The notes under the pieces are model-generated. The model was given only the letters and a program-made list of their open reading frames with translations. It did no database searches and had not been told where the DNA came from. Position numbers and translations under genes: made by a program. Of a stretch of DNA of 56,681 nt, positions 35,727 through 45,867 are shown one piece after another (the first letter of the stretch is position 1; each line of letters starts with the position of its first letter). Location of the stretch: NCBI RefSeq assembly GCF_008806345.1, contig NZ_VZZJ01000032.1, forward strand, positions 1 through 56,681, written 5' to 3'. The stretch is from Methylobacterium planeticum. Its GTDB lineage: Bacteria > Pseudomonadota > Alphaproteobacteria > Rhizobiales > Beijerinckiaceae.

Positions 35727-36434
35727 TCAGAACGCTTTCGCGAGGCCGGCGAGGAGGTCGTCCTCCTGCGGCCGCGCCGGCACGAAATGGGCCGTGATCC
35801 CCGCCGCTTCCAGTGCCACGGCCACGTCAGCCGACAGGCAGTAATGCTTGAGCGCCCCGAAGGCTCCCCCGAGACCCGCCGCGACCGCCCGTTCCGTCGC
35901 AATTGTGGCGCTCCGTCGGGAATAGTGCAGGGCGGCGTCGAGCCCGCCCGCCCTCAGGGCGTCCGCCACCGCACCGGGCAGCGCCGCCACCGGCTCGGCC
36001 GCGTAGGCGATCACGACCGTGAGAGCGAACCCCGCCGCCCGCAGGGCCGAGGCGGGCTCGGCCTTGCGCTCGGCGCCCGCCACGTGGAGCAGGCGCTGCC
36101 CCGGCGCCAGCCGGGCCCGGACGAGGCGCACCAGATCCGCGGCGTCGCCCCGCGCATCCGCCACCGGCCCGAGCCCGGCGGCGCGCGCCAGCGCCGCGGT
36201 CCGGGCCCCGACCGCGAAGACCGGCCGGCCCCGCAGGCCCGCCGCGCCGGCGCCCAAGGCCTCGGCCGCGTTGGCGCTCGTCAGCAGGACCGCGTCGGGC
36301 GGCTCCGCCGGCAGCGCCGCCCCGGTCGGCCGCACCTCGAGGACGGGTGCAACCAGGGGTTCATGCCCGAGGACGCGCAGGCGCCCGCCGGTGCGCCCGG
36401 CGCCGGGCTCGGGCCTGGGCACCCAGATCCGCAC
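35727..36434 (-). CDS. hemD: Uroporphyrinogen-III synthase
   Basis: A 235-residue HemD. The family is low in identity but the pattern is clear. The N-terminal strand is VPRPEPGAGRTGGRL, with DAVLLTSANAAEAL (about 47-60) as the conserved first-domain segment. The second domain carries LLHVAGAERK and DAALHYSRRSATIATE, and the protein ends with VPARPQEDDLLAGL. It cyclises hydroxymethylbilane to uroporphyrinogen III, the precursor of heme and cobalamin. First gene of the hemD, mitofilin-like, hemY operon; about 190 bp separate it from the second gene. Confidence 0.88.
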   Translation of the reverse strand: MRIWVPRPEPGAGRTGGRLRVLGHEPLVAPVLEVRPTGAALPAEPPDAVLLTSANAAEALGAGAAGLRGRPVFAVGARTAALARAAGLGPVADARGDAADLVRLVRARLAPGQRLLHVAGAERKAEPASALRAAGFALTVVIAYAAEPVAALPGAVADALRAGGLDAALHYSRRSATIATERAVAAGLGGAFGALKHYCLSADVAVALEAAGITAHFVPARPQEDDLLAGLAKAF

Positions 36435-36440
36435 CGGGCC

Positions 36441-37310
36441 TCAATCCCCGAGGCTCAGCCGCACGCCGTGGCGCGCCGTGGCGCCCGGCGGCAGGCTCCG
36501 CTGCGAATCCCGCGCCGCGAGCTCGCCCGCGAAACCGGCCCAATCCGCGTGCCCGGTCCAGCATTCGAGGGACAGGAACGGCGCGGTGGGTTTCGTCCAC
36601 ACCGCCAGATGGGGAAAGTCGTCGAGCGTCATATGAATTGTTCCATGTCCGGGCCGGGTGAACCGCAGGCTGCGGCTGCGCGCATCCCGGAACACCAGGG
36701 CCTCGCTGAACAGCGCCGGATCGAGCGGAAGGGTGTCGCCCGCCAGCGGAACCGGCCGCTCGGCGCGCACGAGGAGCCCCCCCGGGCCCACCTCCGGCAC
36801 CATCGCGCGCTCCGGATGCTCGAACACCACCGCGTAGTCCGTCCGCGCCCCACCCGCGAAGGGCCAGGGAAAAGCCGGATGGAATCCAAGGGCATAGGGC
36901 AGGGCGGCGTCACCCGGGTTGTCGATCGCGATCGCGAAATCGAGCCCCCGCGGCCGCACCCGCGCGGTGATGTCGAGCCGGAACGCGAACGGATAATGCA
37001 GCCGCGTCTCCGGCCCGTCCGTGAGCCGGAGCGTCGCGGATTCGTCGTCCCGCGCCACCACGGCGAAGGCGAGATCCCGCGCAAACCCATGCTGCGCCAT
37101 GGGAAATTCCTCTCCGCCGACCCGCACCACGCCCCCCGCCGAGGCGCCGACCACCGGGAAGAGCCAGGGCGCGTGCCGGTTCCAGTGCTCCGGATCGCCA
37201 TCCCAGAGGCACTCGCGGCCCCCGACCTGCCAGGAGATCGGCTCGGCACCCCGCACGGCCAGGGTGGCGCTGGTGCCGTCTGGTGCCCGCAACGCGATGG
37301 TTTCGCTCAT
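36441..37310 (-). CDS. Aldose 1-epimerase (mutarotase)-family protein
   Basis: A 289-residue beta-sandwich protein of the galactose-mutarotase superfamily, closest to the YeaD/LacX-type group. Visible motifs are LWDGDPEHWNRHAPWLFPVVG with the substrate-binding Arg/His region (about 35-55) and the FAFRLDIT strand (about 125). ALGFHPAFPWPFAGG carries the catalytic-type histidine near 165, with the late glutamate region near 245 (FLSLECWTG). It probably equilibrates sugar anomers. It ends only six bases before the hemD start and sits 21 bp from the asparagine synthase gene, on the same strand as both. Confidence 0.85.
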   Translation of the reverse strand: MSETIALRAPDGTSATLAVRGAEPISWQVGGRECLWDGDPEHWNRHAPWLFPVVGASAGGVVRVGGEEFPMAQHGFARDLAFAVVARDDESATLRLTDGPETRLHYPFAFRLDITARVRPRGLDFAIAIDNPGDAALPYALGFHPAFPWPFAGGARTDYAVVFEHPERAMVPEVGPGGLLVRAERPVPLAGDTLPLDPALFSEALVFRDARSRSLRFTRPGHGTIHMTLDDFPHLAVWTKPTAPFLSLECWTGHADWAGFAGELAARDSQRSLPPGATARHGVRLSLGD

Positions 37311-37331
37311 CGTTTTCCTCCCACCCGTCCC

Positions 37332-39248
37332 TCACGCCGATCGGTGCAAGCGCCACGCCTCGAAGGTCAGGAGCGGCCACAGCCCCACCGCATGGTTGTG
37401 CGTCCCCACAAGATGCTCGTCGAGCATGTGCCCGACGCGCGCCCGATCGAGGAAGCCCCCGCCGGAATCCGCGCCCAGCAGCAGGTCGCGGGCGTAATCC
37501 CGCAGGGGGCCGCGCAACCAGGACGCGAGTGGTGGCGCGAAGCCCTGCTTGCGCCGCTCGAACAGGGCGGGCGGCACGTGCCGGGCCAGCACGGCGCGCA
37601 GGGGCCACTTCGATTTGTTATTGTGTGTCAGTATGTTGTCCGGTAGACGCCAGGCGAACTCGACGATCGTGCGGTCGAGGAGCGGTACCCGCGCCTCCAG
37701 TCCGACCGCCATGCTGGCCCGGTCGACCTTGGTCAGGACATCGTCCGGCAAGTAGGCGAGGCTGTCGAGGCGACGCATCCGTGCAAGCAGGGGTAGTGTT
37801 CCGGCCGCGTCCATCGGGCTTGGCAGGCCGGGGGCACCGAGCGCCAGGGCCCGCGCCTGCGGGTTCAGGGTGAGGAGGCGACGGTAGAGGTCGAAGCCGC
37901 TCCCCGGCAATTGGCCCGCGGCCTTGCGCAGCCGGTCGACGCCCTCCGGCCCTCCCCAGGGCGGAGGCAGCGCGCGGGCGAGGAGCCCCGCGGCGCCGCG
38001 CGGCAAACCCTCGAGCGCGGCCGCCCCGAGACTGCGCAGCGGGCGCGGCACCGGCTCGATGCGCCGCGCGAACCGGGTCGCCAGCGCGTAGCGGTCATAG
38101 CCGGCAAACAGCTCGTCCCCGCCATCCCCCGACAGGGCGACAGTGATCCCCGCCGCCCGGGTCGCCGCGCAGAGGAGATGAGTCGGCAGCCCGGACGGGT
38201 CGGCCAGGGGCTCGTCGAAGATCGCGGGCAGGTCCGCCACGCGGTCGAGCACCTGCCGCTCGGCGATCGGGATCGTGGTGTGCTCGGTGCGGAGATGGCG
38301 CGCCACGGCCGCCGCGTGCGGGCTCTCGTCGAAGCGCGGATCCTCCGGAAACCCCGCCGCGAACGTACGCGGCCGCGCCCCGCCCTCGGCCATCAGCGCG
38401 GCCACGATGGAGGAATCGATGCCGCCGGACAGGAATGCCCCGAGGGGCACGTCGCTCATCAGCTGGCGGCGCACGGCGGCCCGCAACAGCGTCTCGAGGG
38501 CGTCCACGGCCTCTTCCGGCGGGCCTTCGAAGGGCTCGGCCCGGCCCGCCGCGATCACCGCGTCGAGGCTCCAGTAAGGCTCGCTGCGCACGGGCTCGCC
38601 CGGACGCCATCCGAGACTATGCCCGGCCTCCAGCTTGCGCACGCCCCGGTAGATCGCCCCGGGGGCCGGCACGTAGCCATGGCGAAGCAGGCTCGACACC
38701 GCCTCCGGATCGATCTCGGGGCGAAAATCGGGGCAGGCCGTCAATGCCGTGAGCTGAGACCCGAAGATGAGCCGGCTACCCGACGCGGCGTAGAAGAGCG
38801 GCTTCACCCCCATCCGGTCCCGGGCGAGCCAGAGGCGGTCCTCGGTCCTGTCATAGGCCGCGAAGGCGAATATGCCATCGACCTGTGCGAGCGCCCCCGC
38901 GACCCCGTGGCGGGCGATCAGCTCGACCAGGATCTCGGTGTCCGAGGTTCCCCGGAAGCGATGGCCGTCGGCCTCGAGGGCCGGCCGCCGGTCGGCGGCA
39001 TCGTAGAGTTCGCCGTTGTAGCTCAGCACCCAGCGGCCGTCCGCCGACACGAAGGGCTGCGCTCCGGCCTCGCTCAGCTCCACGATCGCGAGGCGCCGAT
39101 GCGCCACCGCGACGCCGCGTTCCGCCATGGCCCAGACACCGCATCCGTCCGGCCCACGATGCGCGAGCGCGTCGGCCATCGCCCCGGCAGCCGCGCGGAG
39201 ATCGTCGGCGGAATGGCGCGGGTCCACGAGGCCGGCGATGCCGCACAT
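37332..39248 (-). CDS. asnB: Asparagine synthase (glutamine-hydrolysing)
   Basis: A 638-residue class II glutamine amidotransferase. The start is fixed at 39248 because the catalytic nucleophile must be the second residue (M-C-G-I-A-G). The N-terminal GATase domain (about 1-210) has RLAIVELSEAGAQP and YNGELYD. The synthetase domain has the pyrophosphate-binding loop FLSGGIDSS near 260 and SGDGGDELFAGYDRY near 375. This long AsnB type often sits in exopolysaccharide clusters, where it amidates sugar acids, rather than making free Asn. It is one base downstream of a PglK-like ABC flippase and 21 bp upstream of the epimerase. Confidence 0.9.
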   Translation of the reverse strand: MCGIAGLVDPRHSADDLRAAAGAMADALAHRGPDGCGVWAMAERGVAVAHRRLAIVELSEAGAQPFVSADGRWVLSYNGELYDAADRRPALEADGHRFRGTSDTEILVELIARHGVAGALAQVDGIFAFAAYDRTEDRLWLARDRMGVKPLFYAASGSRLIFGSQLTALTACPDFRPEIDPEAVSSLLRHGYVPAPGAIYRGVRKLEAGHSLGWRPGEPVRSEPYWSLDAVIAAGRAEPFEGPPEEAVDALETLLRAAVRRQLMSDVPLGAFLSGGIDSSIVAALMAEGGARPRTFAAGFPEDPRFDESPHAAAVARHLRTEHTTIPIAERQVLDRVADLPAIFDEPLADPSGLPTHLLCAATRAAGITVALSGDGGDELFAGYDRYALATRFARRIEPVPRPLRSLGAAALEGLPRGAAGLLARALPPPWGGPEGVDRLRKAAGQLPGSGFDLYRRLLTLNPQARALALGAPGLPSPMDAAGTLPLLARMRRLDSLAYLPDDVLTKVDRASMAVGLEARVPLLDRTIVEFAWRLPDNILTHNNKSKWPLRAVLARHVPPALFERRKQGFAPPLASWLRGPLRDYARDLLLGADSGGGFLDRARVGHMLDEHLVGTHNHAVGLWPLLTFEAWRLHRSA

Positions 39249-39249
39249 C

Positions 39250-41076
<1,827 letters not shown>

Positions 41077-41113
41077 GAACCGCGAATTCGGGTCGAACCG
41101 ACCCGCAATGCCC

Positions 41114-41440
41114 CTAGCCGAGCTTCTTCAGTGAGCCGATCTCGACCGAACCGTCCTGACTGGCGAAGGTGAGCGACCGCGCGCTGCCGTCCTGCTGCGA
41201 GACGCCACTGATCCGATGGTCGCCGCTGTCGTAGGTCGTCACCTGCCCGTTCTCCTCGATGAGGAGGCGGTGCGCCTCGGCGAAGAAGGCATAGCGCAGC
41301 CCGTTCTGCGCACCGTTGATCGATGGCTCGCCAAGGTCCTTCGGCCACCACGCCTCGCTCCCCGACATGGGCTTCATCGGTTTCATGGGCTCCATCGGCT
41401 TCATGGGTTCCATCGGTTTCATGGGCTTCATCGGTTGCAC
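41114..41440 (-). CDS. Protein with MKP/MEP tripeptide repeats and a WWPxxLG domain
   Basis: About 108 residues from a GTG at 41440, which has GGGAGA seven bases upstream; a longer GTG start at 41485 is possible. Residues about 4-25 are seven MKP/MEP tripeptides ending in a lone Met. The rest (WWPKDLGEPSINGAQNGLRYAFF near 32-55, then HRLLIEENGQVTTYDSGDHRISG) is a compact beta-rich domain that I recall only as a hypothetical family. The repeat makes a Met-rich segment that could bind copper(I) or silver, which is an inference. No signal peptide is obvious. Confidence 0.7.
   Translation of the reverse strand: MQPMKPMKPMEPMKPMEPMKPMKPMSGSEAWWPKDLGEPSINGAQNGLRYAFFAEAHRLLIEENGQVTTYDSGDHRISGVSQQDGSARSLTFASQDGSVEIGSLKKLG
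41366..41431. repeat. 9-bp coding repeat encoding MKP/MEP
   Basis: Seven head-to-tail 9-bp units of CATGGGCTT / CATCGGTTT type (plus-strand view) vary mostly at synonymous or K/E positions. This suggests selection on the Met-x-Pro pattern and not only on DNA repetition. Confidence 0.85.
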
Positions 41441-41666
41441 CGTGTCGTCTCCCGTGTCTCTGTCGGGAGACGCGGCAGGCGCCACATGGTTGCCTCGAAC
41501 GCGGGGTGATCCGCGTTGTGTTTTGAGCCGCTGGCTCTTGCAACCGAGACAAGGGCCCGGGTGTCACGGGCGCCGGCGATCGCGGAGCTTCGCGGCGGCC
41601 GAGCGGGGACGCGAGCTCGGATCTTCCGCCCCCGTTGTCGGCAGCTTTAAGGAGTGAGCCGAGACG

Positions 41667-42293
41667 ATGGACGCTGGAATGGCGGAGCCGCGGGCCGCGC
41701 AAGGAGACCTGCCCGACGCCGCGAAGCGCGCCGGGAACTCGAGGGAAGATCGGGACACCGGCCGGATCGGATGGCTCCGCGATCAGCTCCTGCGCTTACG
41801 CAAGCGCATGCCGCTTCGCCGCCGTTTCTCCAGCGGCGCGGCGCACGGCCTGATGTCCGCGGCCGCGGCAATCATCGCCTACGTGCCGACCCAGGCGCTC
41901 GGGTTGCGGGAAGGGTTCTGGAGCGCCATCACGGCTGTTGCTGTGGCCCAGACCGAGTTTGGCGCGACCCGGTCGACCGCTCGCGATCAGTTTGCCGGCG
42001 CTGCGATCGGCGGTGGCATCGGGCTCGGCGTTTACCTCTGGGTGGGTCCGAGCCTCGTGACCTACGCCGTCACGGTCATGCTGGCAATCCTGGCCTGCTG
42101 GCTCGTCAATGTTGCCAGCGCCTGCCGGCTCGCCGGAATAACGGCAACGATCATCCTGCTCGTGCCCCATGTCGGGCCAGTCGAGCGCATGGCCGGATCG
42201 CGCGTCCTCGAGGTCGGTTGGGGCGTCAGCGTGGCCATCGGCATCGTCTGGATCGTCACGCGCTTCAATCGGGCGGCCGGCATCGACCCCTAG
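41667..42293 (+). CDS. FUSC-family membrane protein (truncated type)
   Basis: A 208-residue protein with a charged N-terminus (about 1-55) and four to five TM helices. The FUSC membrane core (EGFWSAITAVAVAQTEFGAT, about 85-105, and a second core AGAAIGGGIGLGVYLWVG) is clear. Full-length fusaric-acid-resistance-type proteins have two such membrane modules and a cytosolic domain; only one module is present here, as in the short FUSC proteins. It may export aromatic acids or be a remnant. It opens the low-gene-density segment. Confidence 0.75.
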   Translation: MDAGMAEPRAAQGDLPDAAKRAGNSREDRDTGRIGWLRDQLLRLRKRMPLRRRFSSGAAHGLMSAAAAIIAYVPTQALGLREGFWSAITAVAVAQTEFGATRSTARDQFAGAAIGGGIGLGVYLWVGPSLVTYAVTVMLAILACWLVNVASACRLAGITATIILLVPHVGPVERMAGSRVLEVGWGVSVAIGIVWIVTRFNRAAGIDP

Positions 42294-42546
42294 ACAGCCT
42301 GCCGGCCTCCGGGGACATCGGGTGTTCTCTGGCGAGGTGAGTCGGGCACGAGCCTTCCTTGCCGCGTCGATCGGGCCCACGGACAGCCGGATTTCTCCCT
42401 GAGGCATCCTCAAAATGCAGCGGATCGACGCACAGCTTCTGTTTCGAGGGTTCAATCGGCCACACAATCGGGGCGTTAGGTGAAGCCGCGGCCGCGATGT
42501 TAGAAGCCTGATCAGGCTGGGGCACCGCGCCGAGCATCACGGGGAT

Positions 42547-42837
42547 ATGATGATGGCCGATGTCATCCGGGCGGACTTCGGCAGCAGTTCCGGTGCTGTG
42601 GCCGGCGTCGAGCGATTTTTCGGCGAGGCGTCCGGTCTGCAAGTCGGGTTGCGTCGAATTGCAGCCCCGTATGGCGATGAGTTGCAGGTGACGGTGTGCG
42701 CTGAACCGCTCTCTGTTCCTCGGGCGGTGGCCGTCGTCCTCGCAAATCCTGCCGGTGAAGACGAGGCGGATCGGATCGGCAAGGCGGTGCTCGAAGCGCT
42801 GCAGTTCGCGGAAGGCTTGTGTCGATCCGGCGCGTAG
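42547..42837 (+). CDS. Small hypothetical protein
   Basis: I do not recognise this 96-residue protein. Three successive ATGs open it. Third codon positions are mostly G or C, and the C-terminal AVAVVLANPAGEDEADRIGKA reads like a real helical domain. No motif is known to me. A weak GGGGAT precedes the start. The minus strand is also open across this stretch, so the call is moderate. Confidence 0.45.
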   Translation: MMMADVIRADFGSSSGAVAGVERFFGEASGLQVGLRRIAAPYGDELQVTVCAEPLSVPRAVAVVLANPAGEDEADRIGKAVLEALQFAEGLCRSGA

Positions 42838-43219
42838 CAGTCCTTCGTCGCATGCCGATTCGAGACGATGAAATTTTCCCTGCCGCAACAGACCTCCGCC
42901 GGGCAGTTCCAGCGAGGCATAACGGCGTGCCCCCGGAAGGCGCTCCGAAATGTCAGGCAAGCCTTCCCGTGCCTGTTGCGGATCGTGCTACGCCGCCGGC
43001 TTGGAAGGGTAACGACACGTGAGGTCGGTCGTCCGATGGCTCCTCATCACGATCGTATTGCTCGGAGCCGTCTGGATTGCGTATCGCCTGAGATAGACAT
43101 CTGCTCACTTGGCGCCCCTCCATCTCGGAGAATCGAGGCGGCCCCGCGCTGGGTCCGGCGAACTTGATAGCCGACTGCCGAAATGGGACCGCGCGCTCCA
43201 CGCATGCTCAAATGACTGG
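42838..43219. other. 382-bp gap with one possible microprotein
   Basis: Nothing recognisable except a GTG-started reading frame at 43019-43096, listed separately. Confidence 0.4.
43019..43096 (+). CDS. Possible 25-residue single-TM microprotein
   Basis: GTG start directly preceded (nine bases) by GGAAGGG and, upstream, an in-frame TAA. The product is VRSVVRWLLITIVLLGAVWI followed by AYRLR: a basic end, one TM helix and a basic tail. Chance cannot be ruled out at this length. Confidence 0.3.
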   Translation: MRSVVRWLLITIVLLGAVWIAYRLR

Positions 43220-43444
43220 ATGTTTGCCATGACAGCCCACGACATCGCAGACCTGAACCTCGCACGTGCGGCGCTCGCGAGACAGTGCAACGCGATCACG
43301 AAACGTCTCGGCGCAATCGACCTTGCCCCTGTTTCCATGGCTGAGGATCTCACCCGGATCCTCGTAGCGATCGAGGCTGTCGACCGCGCCCTCGTCGTGG
43401 CGGGACATCCCTATCTACCGCCGAATCTTCAGTCCGAAGGCTGA
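43220..43444 (+). CDS. Small helical hypothetical protein
   Basis: A 74-residue frame (alternative ATG at 43229). Its segments form amphipathic helices (NLARAALARQCNAITKRLGA and MAEDLTRILVAIEAVDRALV). Codon bias is GC-rich. It is unrecognised and the Shine-Dalgarno is weak. It converges on the SEL1-like gene, 44 bp away. Confidence 0.4.
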   Translation: MFAMTAHDIADLNLARAALARQCNAITKRLGAIDLAPVSMAEDLTRILVAIEAVDRALVVAGHPYLPPNLQSEG

Positions 43445-43488
43445 CTGAAAGCGCAGCGTCAGGCGTGGGCCGATGGCGATCCGCGACG

Positions 43489-44520
43489 TCAGCGGGCCTG
43501 CCTTCCGTTGGTCTTCGCTTGGTCGGCCTCCAGTTCCGCTGCTTTCAGGTACCAGCGTTCGGCCTCCGCCCGGTTGCCGTCGATTCCACGCACCGCAAGG
43601 CCCTTCAGGATATTCACGTCGTAGGTCTTCGCGAGACCGCGCGCGCCGCGCGGATCGCCTTCGGCTGCGGATCTTCCGAAGAACAGACGTGCAGCCGCAA
43701 TCTCGCCTGACGCCAGCAACTGCTCTCCGCGCGCCACGAGCGCATCGAGCTTACCCACATCGCGCTCTGGCCTCGGTGGCACGGGCTTCGTGTCCGCTGA
43801 TCCTTGCGGCTCCGGCCGCTCGGTCGGCAAGGTCGCCACTGGCTGTTGGACCGCATCGCTCTGCTTTTCGCGGTCAACGGAACTGGCGGGCGATTCCGGT
43901 GGAAATGCCGTGACTTTGGCCTCCGCCGGCATCAACGGATCGCTTGGCTGCTCCGGAAGTCCACTCGTCGCAAGTCGCTTCTGCAGATCCGCAGAGCGCG
44001 GCGCAACGAGCATCGATTGTCCCGGCTGCCGCTTTTCGCCCGACGCTGCTGAAGTTGCCTCCGCTGAGGGCGCCGGCGCGCTGCGCGCCTCCGCCGGCGC
44101 TCGTGCCTCGACTTGCTCATCCGGCACGCGTGCGGACGCTCGAGGCTCCGATCTCGAATCGAGGCGAGACGGTATCAAGCCCATGCCATAGATCGCTGCG
44201 GCCACCAGAGCCACCAGTGTCACGATCGTGCCGGCGAAGAGCCACCGGTGGCGGTGGATGGTCCGGCGCAGGTAACCTTCTGCGATGAAGTTGTCGGGCG
44301 CCGACAAAGCTGAGGACGACCGGGGTGCTGCGTTGATTTCGGAGAATTTCGTCATATCAAGCGGCTCGGCCTTCGGCCCGTAGCGCTTGAGGAAACGGAT
44401 GTCGTTCTGCTCGTCGGTCGTGCTTCGAAACGGACCTGCGGCCTGATCGGGGAAGAGCGGGTGCACCTCTCCCTTCGGTCCTACGCCGTCGGAGGTGGGT
44501 TGATTGACTGGATTCGACAT
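43489..44520 (-). CDS. Membrane-anchored protein with C-terminal SEL1-like repeat
   Basis: A 343-residue protein. The cytoplasmic N-terminus (about 1-95) carries a charged DEQNDIRFLKRYGPKAEPLD motif, and one TM helix follows (WLFAGTIVTLVALVAAAIYGM, about 95-115). A long Pro/Ser/Ala/Glu-rich periplasmic linker leads to a SEL1/TPR-like C-terminus (AARLFFGRSAAEGDPRGARG, then AERWYLKAAEL). The ATG at 44520 was chosen because GGGAGGAT lies eight bases upstream; the frame extends 63 bp further. It sits 75 bp downstream of the TAXI-type gene on the same strand, and the two probably form an operon. Confidence 0.65.
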   Translation of the reverse strand: MSNPVNQPTSDGVGPKGEVHPLFPDQAAGPFRSTTDEQNDIRFLKRYGPKAEPLDMTKFSEINAAPRSSSALSAPDNFIAEGYLRRTIHRHRWLFAGTIVTLVALVAAAIYGMGLIPSRLDSRSEPRASARVPDEQVEARAPAEARSAPAPSAEATSAASGEKRQPGQSMLVAPRSADLQKRLATSGLPEQPSDPLMPAEAKVTAFPPESPASSVDREKQSDAVQQPVATLPTERPEPQGSADTKPVPPRPERDVGKLDALVARGEQLLASGEIAAARLFFGRSAAEGDPRGARGLAKTYDVNILKGLAVRGIDGNRAEAERWYLKAAELEADQAKTNGRQAR

Positions 44521-44595
44521 TCCATCCTCCCTGCGTCCCCGACCTTGCCGTCCTTTGTTTCGACCCGCTCCCGGTCGGTTCAAGGTCCGAGCCGC

Positions 44596-45867
44596 TTACG
44601 GCGATTTTTGAAGTTGTTCGGACGCTGCCCGATTTCCGCTCGAAGGCGCGCTGGGTGTGCCCATCATCCGGTTCGTCGATATTGACGGCTCCCCTCGACC
44701 CTCAAGCGCATCTTGCGCCGGCTTGAAACGCCGCCAACCCGGAACTGGTGCGGCGAGGTTGACCTCGGACCATTTCGGGTGCCGGCCCGGCAAGCGTAAT
44801 TGATCGAAGCGGTTGAACAAAGCGCGCGTGAAGTTCGAGAGGCGCTGGTAACGTTCGGAGGTTTTCGCCCAGTCGAATGCGATGAGAACGGAGGCGACCG
44901 CGATCGTGTCGACCGTTTCGTCCGCGGAAATGAGCCTCGGGTAATCGGCATGAGCCAAGGATGCAGGGTAAAAGTCGTCAGCGAGGCCGTGATCGTAGGG
45001 GACGGAGACGAAATGCAGGTTCGTCGCGTCCGACAGTTCCGCATAGAGCGCGGTCGGTTTGCCGCTGAGGAATAAGGCTGCGGCGATGTCACCACCGGAC
45101 TGCATCCGGGCAATCGCCTCGCGTTGACCGAAGTTGGTCTCGGTGAACCGGATTCCAAGATGGTTGAGAAGCGACCGAGCGAGCAACTGCGTTGAACTGC
45201 CCGGTTCTCCGAGGTTGACTTTGCGTCCATCGAGGTCGGTGACGTGCTGGATGTCGCGCTGGCCGAGCACATGCAATTCCGTATTGTAGAGCTTTGCAAT
45301 TGCCACGACACGTTTCGTCGCGTCCGTCTGCTCGGCTTGCCGCAAGTCCGTTGTCGTCATGATCCCCATATCAATGCCGCGCGTTCGGAGAACGTCGGTG
45401 ATGTTGCGCTCGCCACCTTCTCCGAGCAGCACGGTCACGCGAAGGTTTTCGTCGCTGAGGGCCGTTGACAGGTCGTAGGCGATGTCGAGTGCTGTACTAC
45501 CCGGCTGACCGGAGACTAGCGAGATTGTCTGAGGCTCCTTTGATGCAGGTTTTGGCGGGTTCGCCGACCTTTTTCGCCGGACCGTCGCCGTAGGCTCAGC
45601 TTGCATCGGTTGGATGTTCGCTGGGGCTGGGTCAAATGCCTGAGCGTTGAGCGGTGAAGGGCAACTCGCCGCGGTGACAAGAACGGCGAGGATCCCGAGA
45701 CCGAGGCGTGGCCCGCGTTCGCTCGTTGTGAGCTTATGCAGAACAAGCCCGGCAACGTCGCGCGCGCGGACGCACTGCCTCTGGTCCGAGAACTGCTTGT
45801 GCCTGTCCGAGTCTGGCCCGAGTACCCAGGAAAGAATTTGCTTCGCGTCGACCACTACCTTTACCAT
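44596..45867 (-). CDS. TAXI-family solute-binding-like protein without TRAP permease
   Basis: A 423-residue protein. After about 50 charged residues comes a signal-like hydrophobic segment (LGLGILAVLVTAASCPSPLNA, near 55-75). A periplasmic TAXI-like domain starts near residue 115 (SLVSGQPGSTALDIAYDL) and includes the MGIMTTTDLR and GRKVNLGEPGSSTQLLA segments. The C-terminal 60 residues are Pro/Arg/Ser rich. TAXI proteins normally feed TRAP transporters, yet no TRAP genes are present. The far-upstream ATG was kept because no other good start exists before the signal segment; the true start could be later. Confidence 0.65.
   Translation of the reverse strand: MVKVVVDAKQILSWVLGPDSDRHKQFSDQRQCVRARDVAGLVLHKLTTSERGPRLGLGILAVLVTAASCPSPLNAQAFDPAPANIQPMQAEPTATVRRKRSANPPKPASKEPQTISLVSGQPGSTALDIAYDLSTALSDENLRVTVLLGEGGERNITDVLRTRGIDMGIMTTTDLRQAEQTDATKRVVAIAKLYNTELHVLGQRDIQHVTDLDGRKVNLGEPGSSTQLLARSLLNHLGIRFTETNFGQREAIARMQSGGDIAAALFLSGKPTALYAELSDATNLHFVSVPYDHGLADDFYPASLAHADYPRLISADETVDTIAVASVLIAFDWAKTSERYQRLSNFTRALFNRFDQLRLPGRHPKWSEVNLAAPVPGWRRFKPAQDALEGRGEPSISTNRMMGTPSAPSSGNRAASEQLQKSP

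Noticed and set aside
42265..42960. 231-residue minus-strand frame across the small hypothetical gene at 42547
   Set aside because: No recognisable domain; the plus-strand frame has better codon positions and a tidier product.
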